The position numbers and the translations under genes are program-made. From CAYJEO01 sp964369355 (GTDB lineage: Bacteria > Bacillota_I > Bacilli_A > RF39 > UBA660), in contig CAYJEO010000021.1 in NCBI GenBank assembly GCA_964369355.1, positions 1-14,446 of the forward strand: a DNA stretch of 14,446 nt, read 5' to 3'. Numbering within the stretch: the first letter of the stretch is position 1; every line of letters starts with the position of its first letter. The notes beneath the pieces were generated by a model. It searched no databases and had not been told where the DNA came from. It saw only the letters and a program-made list of their open reading frames with translations. Shown piece after piece: positions 1-6,375 of the stretch.

Positions 1-30
1 AGACACCGTATAATTGGTGTCTTTTATTTT
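1..30 (+). terminator. intrinsic terminator of a gene upstream of the window
   Basis: AGACACC (1-7) pairs perfectly with GGTGTCT (16-22) around an 8-nt loop, and a T-rich run follows (22-30). This is a standard Rho-independent terminator shape. It presumably ends a plus-strand gene lying just outside the window. Confidence 0.75.
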
Positions 31-31
31 A

Positions 32-40
32 TGGTATAAT
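32..40 (+). promoter_or_regulatory. extended -10 promoter for the pepF-like gene
   Basis: The sequence reads TGGTATAAT, a perfect TGN plus TATAAT extended -10 element, two bases after the terminator T-run and 23 nt before the ATG. No good -35 hexamer lies at the right distance, which is usual for extended -10 promoters. The inferred leader is under 20 nt. Confidence 0.65.
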
Positions 41-63
41 GGAGAAGAAATGGATGTGACAAT

Positions 64-1716
64 ATGGAATTTGATTTAAGTAATTTGTTTGTAAGTCATG
101 ATAAATATAAAAGTAAATTGGAAGATCTAAAGAATATGCTTGAGTTTATAAAAATAGAAAAAATAGATTTATCTAACTTAGAATTTTATTTAGATTTAAT
201 TAATAACTTAAAAGAAGATAGTACTAAAATATTAGTTTATGCATCTTTAAGGTATTACAAAGATATAAATAATGAAATCACTATAAAAGATAAAGAAGTA
301 GCTACTTCTTTATTTGAAGAAACTACTGATGTTATAAATAAAATAAATGAAAAAATAATAGAGATAAATAATATTTGTGAAGTAGATGGAGTATATAAAT
401 ACTATTTATCAAAAATAATTAAAGAATTTAAAGTGAAGAAAGTATCTATAAAAGAAAATAATATTTTAATAAATAAATTATTAGATGAATATAATAGTCT
501 TTTATCTTCTATTAATTATGGTACTATCATGATTGATAGCAAAAAAATTCAATTAACGGCATCTAATTACAGTAAATATACTTATTCTAAAAATAAAGAA
601 ACGAGAAATGCTGCCTATAATTCTGTGCACAAATCATTTTTAAAAAAAGAAGAAAACTTTATAAAAATTATGAGAAAATTATCATCACTTAAAAATGATA
701 ATGCTATAAAAAAAGGTTATTCTAATATTCTAGAAAGTGCATTAGCAGATGATGATTTAGATGAAAATATTATTGATAATTTAATAGAATCAGTAAATAG
801 TAATCTGGATATAATTCATAATTATTTGAAATATAAATTTAAATACATGGATATATCTAATCCAAGTGTTATAGATTGTGGTTTATCTATAGTGAATAAA
901 AACTATAAATACCCACTTGATGAAGCAAAAGAAATTATTTTAAATGCTTTAAAACCTCTAGGTGAGAGATATTTAAAAGTAGTAAAGGATTTATTTGATG
1001 GTCATATTGATACAGTTGTTGATGATAAAAAACATCAAACAATAACGTTTTCTTGGATGAATTATTCTTTTTTGAGTTATAAAGATAATTATATTGATAT
1101 TAAAAATTTAATTCATGAAATTGGTCATATTGTTAATTATACTTTTTCTAAACAAAAACAAATATTTCTGTATGAAGATAGTTCTATATTTTGTGGTGAA
1201 GTAGCTTCTTTAGTAAATGAATTACTTCTAAATAAATATTTATCCGAAATCAGTGTTAATGAAGAAGATAAATTATATTACTTAACTAAAAATATAGAAA
1301 ATTATTTTGTTTGGATTTATAAAAAGACAATGGAAACTGAATTTGAAAATTTAATTCATGTAGGTAGTGATATAAATGATACATATGAAAATCTAATTAA
1401 AAAATATTATGGCAATTTAGATTATTCAAATTTTAGTAATATAGAGTGGACAAGATTAGGAATATTATTTAGAAGAACTTACTATTCGTTTAAATATGCA
1501 ACTGGTTTACTAATTGCTAGTAAGGTTGTAAATAGTATATTTACTGATAAATTTTACGTAGATAAATATATTGACTTTTTAGAATCAGGTGATAGTGATA
1601 CACCTATAAATTTATTGTCAAAATTAAATATTGACATAAATAATTTAAATGAAGGATTTTTATTAATTAAACAAGATGTTGATAAGTTTATAAAGATTGT
1701 TAATGAAAATAATTAA
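64..1716 (+). CDS. pepF: M3-family oligoendopeptidase, PepF-like zinc metallopeptidase
   Basis: Probable cytoplasmic zinc peptidase that cleaves short peptides. The 550-residue protein has the zinc motif HEIGH (H351, E352, H355). About 24 residues on is a SIFCGEVASLVNE segment whose E379 is the likely third zinc ligand; this matches the PepF pattern SIF-x-AE-x-AS-x2-NE. It is slightly shorter than the usual 590-610 residues of PepF. No signal peptide or membrane segment is seen. The ATG at 64 is the only sensible start: the in-frame TAA at 37-39 closes the upstream side, and the Shine-Dalgarno is weak (GGAGAAG at 41-47 is far away, GGATGTG at 52-58 is poor). It is followed 11 nt later by the histidine phosphatase frame, so the two probably share a transcript. 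The family is secure; the exact substrate is not. Confidence 0.88.
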   Translation: MEFDLSNLFVSHDKYKSKLEDLKNMLEFIKIEKIDLSNLEFYLDLINNLKEDSTKILVYASLRYYKDINNEITIKDKEVATSLFEETTDVINKINEKIIEINNICEVDGVYKYYLSKIIKEFKVKKVSIKENNILINKLLDEYNSLLSSINYGTIMIDSKKIQLTASNYSKYTYSKNKETRNAAYNSVHKSFLKKEENFIKIMRKLSSLKNDNAIKKGYSNILESALADDDLDENIIDNLIESVNSNLDIIHNYLKYKFKYMDISNPSVIDCGLSIVNKNYKYPLDEAKEIILNALKPLGERYLKVVKDLFDGHIDTVVDDKKHQTITFSWMNYSFLSYKDNYIDIKNLIHEIGHIVNYTFSKQKQIFLYEDSSIFCGEVASLVNELLLNKYLSEISVNEEDKLYYLTKNIENYFVWIYKKTMETEFENLIHVGSDINDTYENLIKKYYGNLDYSNFSNIEWTRLGILFRRTYYSFKYATGLLIASKVVNSIFTDKFYVDKYIDFLESGDSDTPINLLSKLNIDINNLNEGFLLIKQDVDKFIKIVNENN

Positions 1717-1727
1717 AGGAGAATTTT

Positions 1728-2206
1728 ATGAATAAACTTTTTATAGTAAGGCATGGCCAAACAGATTGGAATATTAAACGTCTAATGCAAGGTAGCAAAG
1801 ACATCGAATTAAATGAGGTAGGAATTAAACAAGCAAATGATTTAAAGGAAATAATAGATTTAAATGAGATTGATATTGTTTTATGTTCTCCTATGAAAAG
1901 AACTAGAAAAACTGCTGAAATAATAGTCTCAGATAATTTTGAAATTATATATAATGATTATTTAAAAGAAAGATCTTTTGGGGAGTATGAAGGACATTTT
2001 TGTGATGATGATTTAGTATTAAAACAATGGGATTATAATTTAAATGATAGTTCAAAAAATAGCGAAAGTATTCAAGATTGTTTAAGAAGAGCAAAAAATT
2101 TTCTGTTAATATAAATTTTGATAAAATATTAGATATAATAGTATTTTTGATTGGAAAATTCAACGAACTTAATTCAGAACTTTTATTTTTAAAAATGATA
2201 GAATAA
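1728..2206 (+). pseudogene. histidine phosphatase (phosphoglycerate mutase family), frameshifted with internal deletion
   Basis: The intact part (1728-2114, 128 residues) has the N-terminal half of a histidine phosphatase: VRHGQTDWN with the phosphate-accepting H9 and R8, SPMKRT with R58, and ERSFGEYEG with E81. It has a good AAAGGAGA site and sits 11 nt after the pepF-like gene. Family members are usually 190-210 residues and have a second catalytic histidine in a VSHG motif near residue 140-150. Here the frame stops first. Reading on in another frame (2114-2206) gives NFDKIL, then GKFNELNSELLFLK and a TAA, which resembles a normal C-terminal tail, but the VSHG block between them is absent. 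I infer a deletion of some 25-30 residues plus a frameshift, so catalysis is probably lost. A functional short protein remains possible. Confidence 0.65.
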
Positions 2207-2258
2207 AAAAATTGTAAATCAGGTTATATATGCTTATTTTATTTTTTGACGCAAATGA

Positions 2259-2267
2259 TGATATAAT
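2259..2267 (+). promoter_or_regulatory. extended -10 promoter for the two-gene GCFLTTAC unit
   Basis: TGATATAAT is a perfect extended -10 element, 27 nt before the ATG at 2295. A TTGACG at 2246-2251 looks like a -35 box but is only 10 nt away, too close to be used with it. Confidence 0.65.
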
Positions 2268-2294
2268 AAACAGTATGGAAGAGAGGTTCTAAGA

Positions 2295-2603
2295 ATGGAA
2301 GAAATATTCGAAAAAATTTATGATAGTATTTATGAAATGGAAAAAAGAAAACTGTATTCAGAAAAGGAAAAGTTAGAATTAATTAAAAAAAATATTAAGA
2401 ATGTTCATTGCATATATTTAAATAGTCAATCACTAGAGAGGGTTTCAAATACTCTATTAAAAGAAATTGATTTTGATATATTAGATTTATTTGATAAATA
2501 TATAGTTTTAGAGTCTAAAAATGAAAATTTTTGTGAGAGACTGAGTTATAACTTTGAAATACTTAAAGAAAAATGGAAAAAATCGATTATGGAGGAAAAA
2601 TAA
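2295..2603 (+). CDS. hypothetical protein, small, charged and helical
   Basis: I do not recognise this 102-residue protein. It is rich in Lys and Glu, looks mostly alpha-helical and soluble, and has two cysteines and no membrane segment. The start is supported by GAGAGG (2281-2286), 8 nt before the ATG. Its stop codon is followed after one base by the ATG of the next gene, and that gene's GGAGG site lies inside this gene's final codons. The two proteins are therefore probably translationally coupled and made together. No function can be assigned from the sequence. Confidence 0.7.
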   Translation: MEEIFEKIYDSIYEMEKRKLYSEKEKLELIKKNIKNVHCIYLNSQSLERVSNTLLKEIDFDILDLFDKYIVLESKNENFCERLSYNFEILKEKWKKSIMEEK

Positions 2604-2604
2604 T

Positions 2605-3159
2605 ATGTCAGATAAAAAAGATAATAACAAAGAAAAAATTGTGATAAGAGTAAATGAAGATAAAAGAGGTAAAAGTCATATTAATATATATGATAAGGAT
2701 CCACAAGATCCAACACATAAGTCTATTCATATAAATATTGACAAAAATACAGATAAAGGTAATATTGTAGATACGACAAATGGAAGCAAAGAAACGACTG
2801 ATGTAGGGTGCTTTTTAACAACGGCATGCATGAAAAATAAAGGAGTAAATTTTGTAGACGACTGTGAAGAATTGTCAGTATTAAGATGGTTTAGAAATAA
2901 TTTCGTTAGTAGCTTTGATACAGAACATTATTATACGACTGCTCCTATTATAGTAGAAGCCATTTCTAAATGCGAAGATGAAAATGAAATTTACGAAAAA
3001 ATTTATAATAGCGTTATAGTTTCATGTGTTAACTTAATTAAAAAAGAAGAATATAACCAAGCTTATAATATATATAGAGCATGTGTTTTGACTCTGGAAG
3101 AAAGGTATGCTAGAAATCTAGTGACTGATAGGTTAGTAAAAACACTAAAACTTATCTGA
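2605..3159 (+). CDS. uncharacterised protein with GCFLTTAC (CFI-box-like) domain
   Basis: This 184-residue protein has two parts. Residues 1-60 are polar and charged, with two alternating His/Asn/Ile stretches (SHINIYDKD, SIHINIDKN) that look repeat-like. Residues 67-175 start with GCFLTTAC (C69, C75), followed by DDCEELSVLRWFRNNF and a helical tail. The pattern Cys-Phe-hydrophobic-Thr/Ala-Thr-Ala, then a Cys-Glu-Glu-Leu and Leu-Arg-x-Phe-Arg helix, resembles the CFI-box type domain found at the end of many bacterial proteins of unknown role. The relationship is from memory and unconfirmed. The chosen ATG has GGAGG (2591-2595) 9 nt upstream; an earlier in-frame ATG at 2554 lies inside the preceding gene with no good site. 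It ends in TGA, the only such stop in the window. Confidence 0.75.
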   Translation: MSDKKDNNKEKIVIRVNEDKRGKSHINIYDKDPQDPTHKSIHINIDKNTDKGNIVDTTNGSKETTDVGCFLTTACMKNKGVNFVDDCEELSVLRWFRNNFVSSFDTEHYYTTAPIIVEAISKCEDENEIYEKIYNSVIVSCVNLIKKEEYNQAYNIYRACVLTLEERYARNLVTDRLVKTLKLI

Positions 3160-3188
3160 TTTTTAAGTAAATAGATAAATTATTCAGA

Positions 3189-3194
3189 TATAAA
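3189..3194 (+). promoter_or_regulatory. possible -10 element for the amidase gene
   Basis: TATAAA within AGATATAAAT resembles the AT-rich -10 elements used elsewhere here but lacks the TG extension. If it is used, transcription would begin near 3201, exactly at the base of the following hairpin. Support is weak. Confidence 0.3.
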
Positions 3195-3201
3195 TTAACA
3201 C

Positions 3202-3241
3202 AAAATCACCTATAACATATATTAATATAGGTGATTTTATT
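3202..3241 (+). promoter_or_regulatory. perfect 13-bp hairpin covering the amidase ribosome binding site
   Basis: AAAATCACCTATA (3202-3214) pairs without mismatch with TATAGGTGATTTT (3226-3238) around an 11-nt loop. The right arm contains AGGTGA (3229-3234), the only ribosome binding site for the ATG at 3242. A T-rich run (TTTTATTAT) ends the hairpin and runs into the start codon. It can act as the terminator of the upstream two-gene unit, as an RBS-masking leader for the amidase, or both. Confidence 0.7.
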
Positions 3242-4273
3242 ATGAATGATTATAAAATAGTTATAGATGCAGGTCATGGTGGAAGTGATCCAGGAGCTGT
3301 TGGTAAAGAAATAATTGAAAAAGATTTAGTTTTAGATATATCTCAACTTCAATATGATAGATTTAAAGAATTAGGTGTTCCTGTCTATATGACAAGGGAT
3401 ACAGATGAAACATTAGATCCAGATACGAGAACACAAAGAGTTTTAGATGCATTTGGAAATGACCCGAATGTAATAGTTTTATCAAACCACATAAACGCAG
3501 GTGGTGGTGATGGTGCGGAAGTCATATATGCATTAAGAAATGATGACACATTATCCCAATTAATATTAAATCAATTAGGATTAGCAGGTCAAAATATAAG
3601 AAGAGCATATCAAAGACAATCAACCAATGATCCTAATATAGATTATTACTTTATGCATAGAGAAACAGGAGATACTGAATCAGTAATAGTAGAATATGGG
3701 TTTTTAGATAGTACAGGAGACGATATAGAACAATTACTATCAGACTATGAAATATATGCAGAAGCGGTTGTAAAAGCTGTAACAGAGTATATAGGAATAC
3801 CTTATGAAGACTCTAACCTACCAGAGTTAGAAAATACATATGTTGTAAAATCAGGAGATACTCTATGGAGCATAGCTAAAAAATTTAATACAACAGTAGA
3901 TGCAATAAAAAAAGTAAATAATTTAGATTCAAATTTGCTTAGTATAGATCAAATATTAAAACTACCAGGCGGAGAATATATTGAATATATAGTAGTGCCA
4001 GGAGATACATTATGGGCAATATCAAGTAGATATGGAATAACAGTAGAACAATTAGTAAGTTATAATAACTTAAAAAATAATATTTTAAGTATTAACCAAG
4101 TACTAAAAATACCAACTGATGTTACATATGATGATTATATAGTTGTAAAAGGAGATAGTTTATATGGAATTGCTAGAACTTTTAATACAACAGTAGATGA
4201 ATTAAAAAGTATAAATAATTTAAAATCAGATTTATTAAGTATAGGTCAAATTATCAAAGTACCTATAAAATAA
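3242..4273 (+). CDS. N-acetylmuramoyl-L-alanine amidase (Amidase_3) with three LysM domains
   Basis: Cell-wall hydrolase that cuts the bond between muramic acid and L-alanine in peptidoglycan. The catalytic domain occupies residues 4-185: IDAGHGGSDPGA (H12), E26, SNHINAG (H83) and VEYGF (E151) supply the expected zinc and catalytic residues. Three LysM peptidoglycan-binding domains follow at about 199-243, 249-292 and 298-342, each starting with a Y-x-V-x-x-GD[TS]LW/Y-type motif and ending in an I-L-K-[LIV]-P-type motif. There is no signal peptide: the catalytic fold begins at residue 4, and an in-frame TAA at 3191-3193 with no start codon after it rules out a longer form. This layout is typical of phage-type endolysins or of enzymes released by a non-Sec route. 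The start codon lies 3 nt after a strong hairpin that contains its ribosome binding site. Confidence 0.9.
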   Translation: MNDYKIVIDAGHGGSDPGAVGKEIIEKDLVLDISQLQYDRFKELGVPVYMTRDTDETLDPDTRTQRVLDAFGNDPNVIVLSNHINAGGGDGAEVIYALRNDDTLSQLILNQLGLAGQNIRRAYQRQSTNDPNIDYYFMHRETGDTESVIVEYGFLDSTGDDIEQLLSDYEIYAEAVVKAVTEYIGIPYEDSNLPELENTYVVKSGDTLWSIAKKFNTTVDAIKKVNNLDSNLLSIDQILKLPGGEYIEYIVVPGDTLWAISSRYGITVEQLVSYNNLKNNILSINQVLKIPTDVTYDDYIVVKGDSLYGIARTFNTTVDELKSINNLKSDLLSIGQIIKVPIK

Positions 4274-4295
4274 AAGAAGTTATAAACTTCTTTTT
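4272..4295. terminator. bidirectional terminator between convergent genes
   Basis: AAAAGAAGTT (4272-4281) pairs with AACTTCTTTT (4285-4294) around a 3-nt loop. A-run and T-run flanks let it work in both directions. It overlaps the stop codon of the amidase and touches the stop codon of the convergent EFR1-like gene. Confidence 0.8.
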
Positions 4296-5010
4296 ACTTT
4301 AAATAATTATTTAAATCATAATCTTTAATCTCAATAAATTTAGAAAATCTAGGATGAATAGCTTTTTTAGGACATCTATAAATACAAGCCATACACAACA
4401 TACATTTTAGTTTAAACTTAACTTTATTTTTAATAACTATATTATTTTTAGGACATACTTTAACGCATTTACCACATTTAATACAAAATTTATTAGCATA
4501 TAACTCTAAGCCAAATAATCTAACAAAAAAACTTTCAATAAAATGAATATTAGAAAATAATTTAGATTTAAAAGAAATAGAAATAATATCCTTTTTATTA
4601 TTTAAAATATTATTAGCAATACTTTCAATTTCTAATAAGGAATCATTTATAATCTTTTTCCCATATTTATAATCAAAAGGTTTAACAATATTTAAAGGCA
4701 TAGCAAGTACTTTATAAGTAATAACATCAATTTTTTTCTTATTAGCATACTTTAATAAATGATTACCAGATGCTTCATTAATAAAAGAAGTATTACAACC
4801 AACATTAATGAAACTAATAGATTTAATATTGTTGATTTTTTTCTTTAAAAACGAAGGAACTCTAAAAGCATGAATACTACTCATAATGATTAAATGTTCA
4901 CAATTTACTAAATCATTTACACCTATTATTTCACAATTAAGTAATTCAGCTAAACGAGTTGCTAAAAATTTAGTATTACCAGTCGGACTAAAACATAAAA
5001 TTTGATACAT
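4294..5010 (-). CDS. EFR1-like protein: flavodoxin domain fused to 2[4Fe-4S] ferredoxin
   Basis: Probable cytoplasmic electron carrier. The 238-residue protein starts with a flavodoxin-like fold whose phosphate loop SPTGNTK (8-14) should bind FMN. Its C-terminus holds two 4Fe-4S motifs: C176, C179, C182, C186-Pro and C203, C206, C209, C213-Pro. All eight cysteines are present. This order matches proteins annotated as EFR1-family ferrodoxins in anaerobic Bacillota; their physiological partners are mostly unknown. The start is supported by an AGGAT/AGGTG region just upstream on the minus strand. It is divergent from the glyoxalase-like gene with only 62 nt between them, and convergent with the amidase. 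A link to the pyruvate:ferredoxin oxidoreductase about 1.4 kb away is an inference from chemistry alone. Confidence 0.85.
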   Translation of the reverse strand: MYQILCFSPTGNTKFLATRLAELLNCEIIGVNDLVNCEHLIIMSSIHAFRVPSFLKKKINNIKSISFINVGCNTSFINEASGNHLLKYANKKKIDVITYKVLAMPLNIVKPFDYKYGKKIINDSLLEIESIANNILNNKKDIISISFKSKLFSNIHFIESFFVRLFGLELYANKFCIKCGKCVKVCPKNNIVIKNKVKFKLKCMLCMACIYRCPKKAIHPRFSKFIEIKDYDLNNYLK

Positions 5011-5032
5011 AAAAACACCTATCCTTAATAAA

Positions 5033-5038
5033 AGTATA
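5033..5038 (-). promoter_or_regulatory. candidate -10 element for the EFR1-like gene
   Basis: On the minus strand the sequence reads TATACT, 22 nt before the ATG, the usual distance in this window. It lacks the TG extension and a convincing -35 box. It nearly abuts the divergent promoter of the glyoxalase-like gene, so polymerases may compete. Confidence 0.4.
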
Positions 5039-5040
5039 TA

Positions 5041-5049
5041 TGATATAAT
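5041..5049 (+). promoter_or_regulatory. extended -10 promoter for the glyoxalase-like gene
   Basis: TGATATAAT is a perfect extended -10 element ending 23 nt before the ATG. A clear AGAGGA ribosome binding site (5061-5066) follows. Confidence 0.7.
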
Positions 5050-5072
5050 GAAAAAAGAAAAGAGGAAATATT

Positions 5073-5432
5073 ATGTTTAAATTTGTACACTATAATTTTA
5101 ATGTATTAAACTTAGAAAAAAGTTTAGAATTTTATGATTTAGCACTAGGATTAAAAGTAAAAAGTAAAATAGAAAATGAAAATTTTACTATAGTATATCT
5201 AACAGATAATAAAAGTGATTTTACTTTAGAATTAACATATTTAAAAGATAGAAAAGAACCATATAACTTAGGAGAATCAGAATTTCACTTAGCCTTTGAA
5301 ACACAAGACTATCAAAAAAGTTATGAACTACATAAAGAAATGAATTGTATTTGTTTTGAAAATAAAGAAATGGGAATTTATTTTATAGAAGATCCAGATG
5401 GATATTGGCTAGAAATAATTCCGTGTAAATAA
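5073..5432 (+). CDS. glyoxalase I-like (lactoylglutathione lyase-type) VOC-family protein
   Basis: This 119-residue single-domain VOC protein closely follows bacterial glyoxalase I, which isomerises the methylglyoxal-thiol adduct to a lactoyl thioester. The four metal ligands are all present: H6, E53 (in LELTY), H72 (in FHLAFE) and E114 (in WLEI). The flanking motifs SLEFYD-x-ALGLK and EDPDGYWLEI are typical. The segment after E53 (KEPYNLGES) also matches the glyoxalase I layout better than that of fosfomycin- or dioxygenase-type VOC proteins. The true thiol cofactor is unknown, since many such organisms lack glutathione. It has its own promoter and terminator, so it is probably a stand-alone detoxification gene. 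Confidence 0.82.
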   Translation: MFKFVHYNFNVLNLEKSLEFYDLALGLKVKSKIENENFTIVYLTDNKSDFTLELTYLKDRKEPYNLGESEFHLAFETQDYQKSYELHKEMNCICFENKEMGIYFIEDPDGYWLEIIPCK

Positions 5433-5454
5433 AGCGACTATTAGTCGTTTTTTT
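5432..5454 (+). terminator. intrinsic terminator after the glyoxalase-like gene
   Basis: AAGCGAC (5432-5438) pairs with GTCGTTT (5444-5450), with one G-T wobble and a 5-nt loop, and a T-run follows. The stem begins at the last base of the stop codon. Confidence 0.75.
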
Positions 5455-5476
5455 GTTAACCAATTGTTTATAACTA

Positions 5477-5543
5477 TGATATACTAATATAAGAGTATAA
5501 GTTTTTATTATGTCACGAAAAAGTCATTTATAAAAGATATAAT
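5477..5543 (+). promoter_or_regulatory. two candidate promoters for the YwaF-like gene
   Basis: An upstream extended -10 (TGATATACT, 5477-5485) lies 80 nt before the ATG. A second -10 (TATAAT, 5538-5543, no TG) lies 22 nt before it, at the distance normal for this window. Use of the first would give an unusually long leader of about 70 nt. I see no recognisable riboswitch in it. Confidence 0.45.
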
Positions 5544-5565
5544 AAATACAGAGTAGGTGTTTTAC

Positions 5566-6309
5566 ATGAAAGATTTTTTTAGTTATAAACCTGGAATATT
5601 TCATTTTGAATTATTTGGGAGTATTCATATATTTATATCATTATTAACAATATTAATAATATATTTAATTTATATAAATAAAGAAAAATTAAAATTAATA
5701 AAATATCAAAATATAATATTTAGGTATGGAATAGCTATTTTAATGTTTTTAAACATGGCTATATATTACGGACATAAAATAGTAAACAATACATATAATT
5801 ACAAAGTACATTTACCATTACATTTATGTTTCTTCGGTGGATATTTATTTATGTATACATTAGTAACAAATAATAAAAAATTATTTAAATCAGTATATTT
5901 TTTATCGTTTATAGGACCACTGCCAGCAATTATATTTCCAGACTTAACAGTAGGATTTGATAGATTTCAATTTTGGCAATTTGTAATAAGTCATCATGTA
6001 TTTTTAATAGCAAGTTTATATTGTTTATATGTACTAGAATGGAAAGTAAATAAAAAAGATATAAAAAATTCATTTATACTAGCAAATGCATATTTAATAG
6101 CAATAATAATTTTTAACAATATATTTGATACTAATTATTTAATGGTAAAAAACTTACCTAAACATATTTTAGAATTCTTCCCAATATTAAAAATATTAGA
6201 CTTTCCTTTATTTTGGACATATTCAGCAGCAATAATAGCTTTATATATAGCATATTATTTAACTAGTATAAATTACAAAAAACAACTAGTTAAAATAAAT
6301 AAAAAATAA
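5566..6309 (+). CDS. YwaF/TIGR02206-type integral membrane protein (TMEM164-related)
   Basis: A 247-residue membrane protein with about seven hydrophobic segments, near residues 19-36, 51-69, 86-101, 109-125, 137-157, 169-187 and 213-232. Recognisable marks of the family are the LPLHLC motif (83-88), a Gly-Pro-Leu-Pro turn (117-120), the HH pair at 143-144, and an FNNIFDTNYL segment before the last helices. The family includes Bacillus YwaF and is related to eukaryotic TMEM164. The bacterial function is not established; conserved His and Cys in membrane segments would suit a lipid-directed enzyme, but that is inference. The ATG at 5566 has AGGTG (5555-5559) 6 nt upstream. A GTG at 5557 falls inside that ribosome binding site and is rejected as a start. 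Confidence 0.8.
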   Translation: MKDFFSYKPGIFHFELFGSIHIFISLLTILIIYLIYINKEKLKLIKYQNIIFRYGIAILMFLNMAIYYGHKIVNNTYNYKVHLPLHLCFFGGYLFMYTLVTNNKKLFKSVYFLSFIGPLPAIIFPDLTVGFDRFQFWQFVISHHVFLIASLYCLYVLEWKVNKKDIKNSFILANAYLIAIIIFNNIFDTNYLMVKNLPKHILEFFPILKILDFPLFWTYSAAIIALYIAYYLTSINYKKQLVKINKK

Positions 6310-6334
6310 ATAGTATTAATTACTATTTTTTTAT
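6308..6334 (+). terminator. intrinsic terminator after the YwaF-like gene
   Basis: AAATAGTA (6308-6315) pairs perfectly with TACTATTT (6321-6328) around a 5-nt loop, and a T-run follows. The stem starts within the stop codon. Confidence 0.8.
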
Positions 6335-6339
6335 TGGTG

Positions 6340-6348
6340 TGATATAAT
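6340..6348 (+). promoter_or_regulatory. extended -10 promoter for the oxidoreductase gene
   Basis: TGATATAAT is a perfect extended -10 element, 27 nt before the ATG. A weak -35 (TTACTA, 6320-6325) at 17-nt spacing would fall inside the preceding terminator stem. An AAAGGAAG ribosome binding site (6363-6370) follows. Confidence 0.7.
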
Positions 6349-6375
6349 GTATTTAGAGTAAGAAAGGAAGATAAT

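Noticed and set aside
1945..2163. Minus-strand open frame of 72 codons opposite the histidine phosphatase remnant
   Set aside because: It is antisense to a recognisable family, has no good ribosome binding site, and its Asn/Leu/Ile-rich composition is what AT-rich antisense gives.
2246..2251. TTGACG as a -35 box
   Set aside because: It is only 10 nt from the TATAAT at 2262; the extended -10 explains the promoter without it.
2554..2604. Earlier in-frame ATG for the GCFLTTAC protein
   Set aside because: It lies within the preceding gene without a Shine-Dalgarno, whereas the ATG at 2605 has GGAGG at the right distance.
5557..5565. GTG start for the YwaF-like protein
   Set aside because: The codon is inside the AGGTG ribosome binding site of the ATG at 5566.
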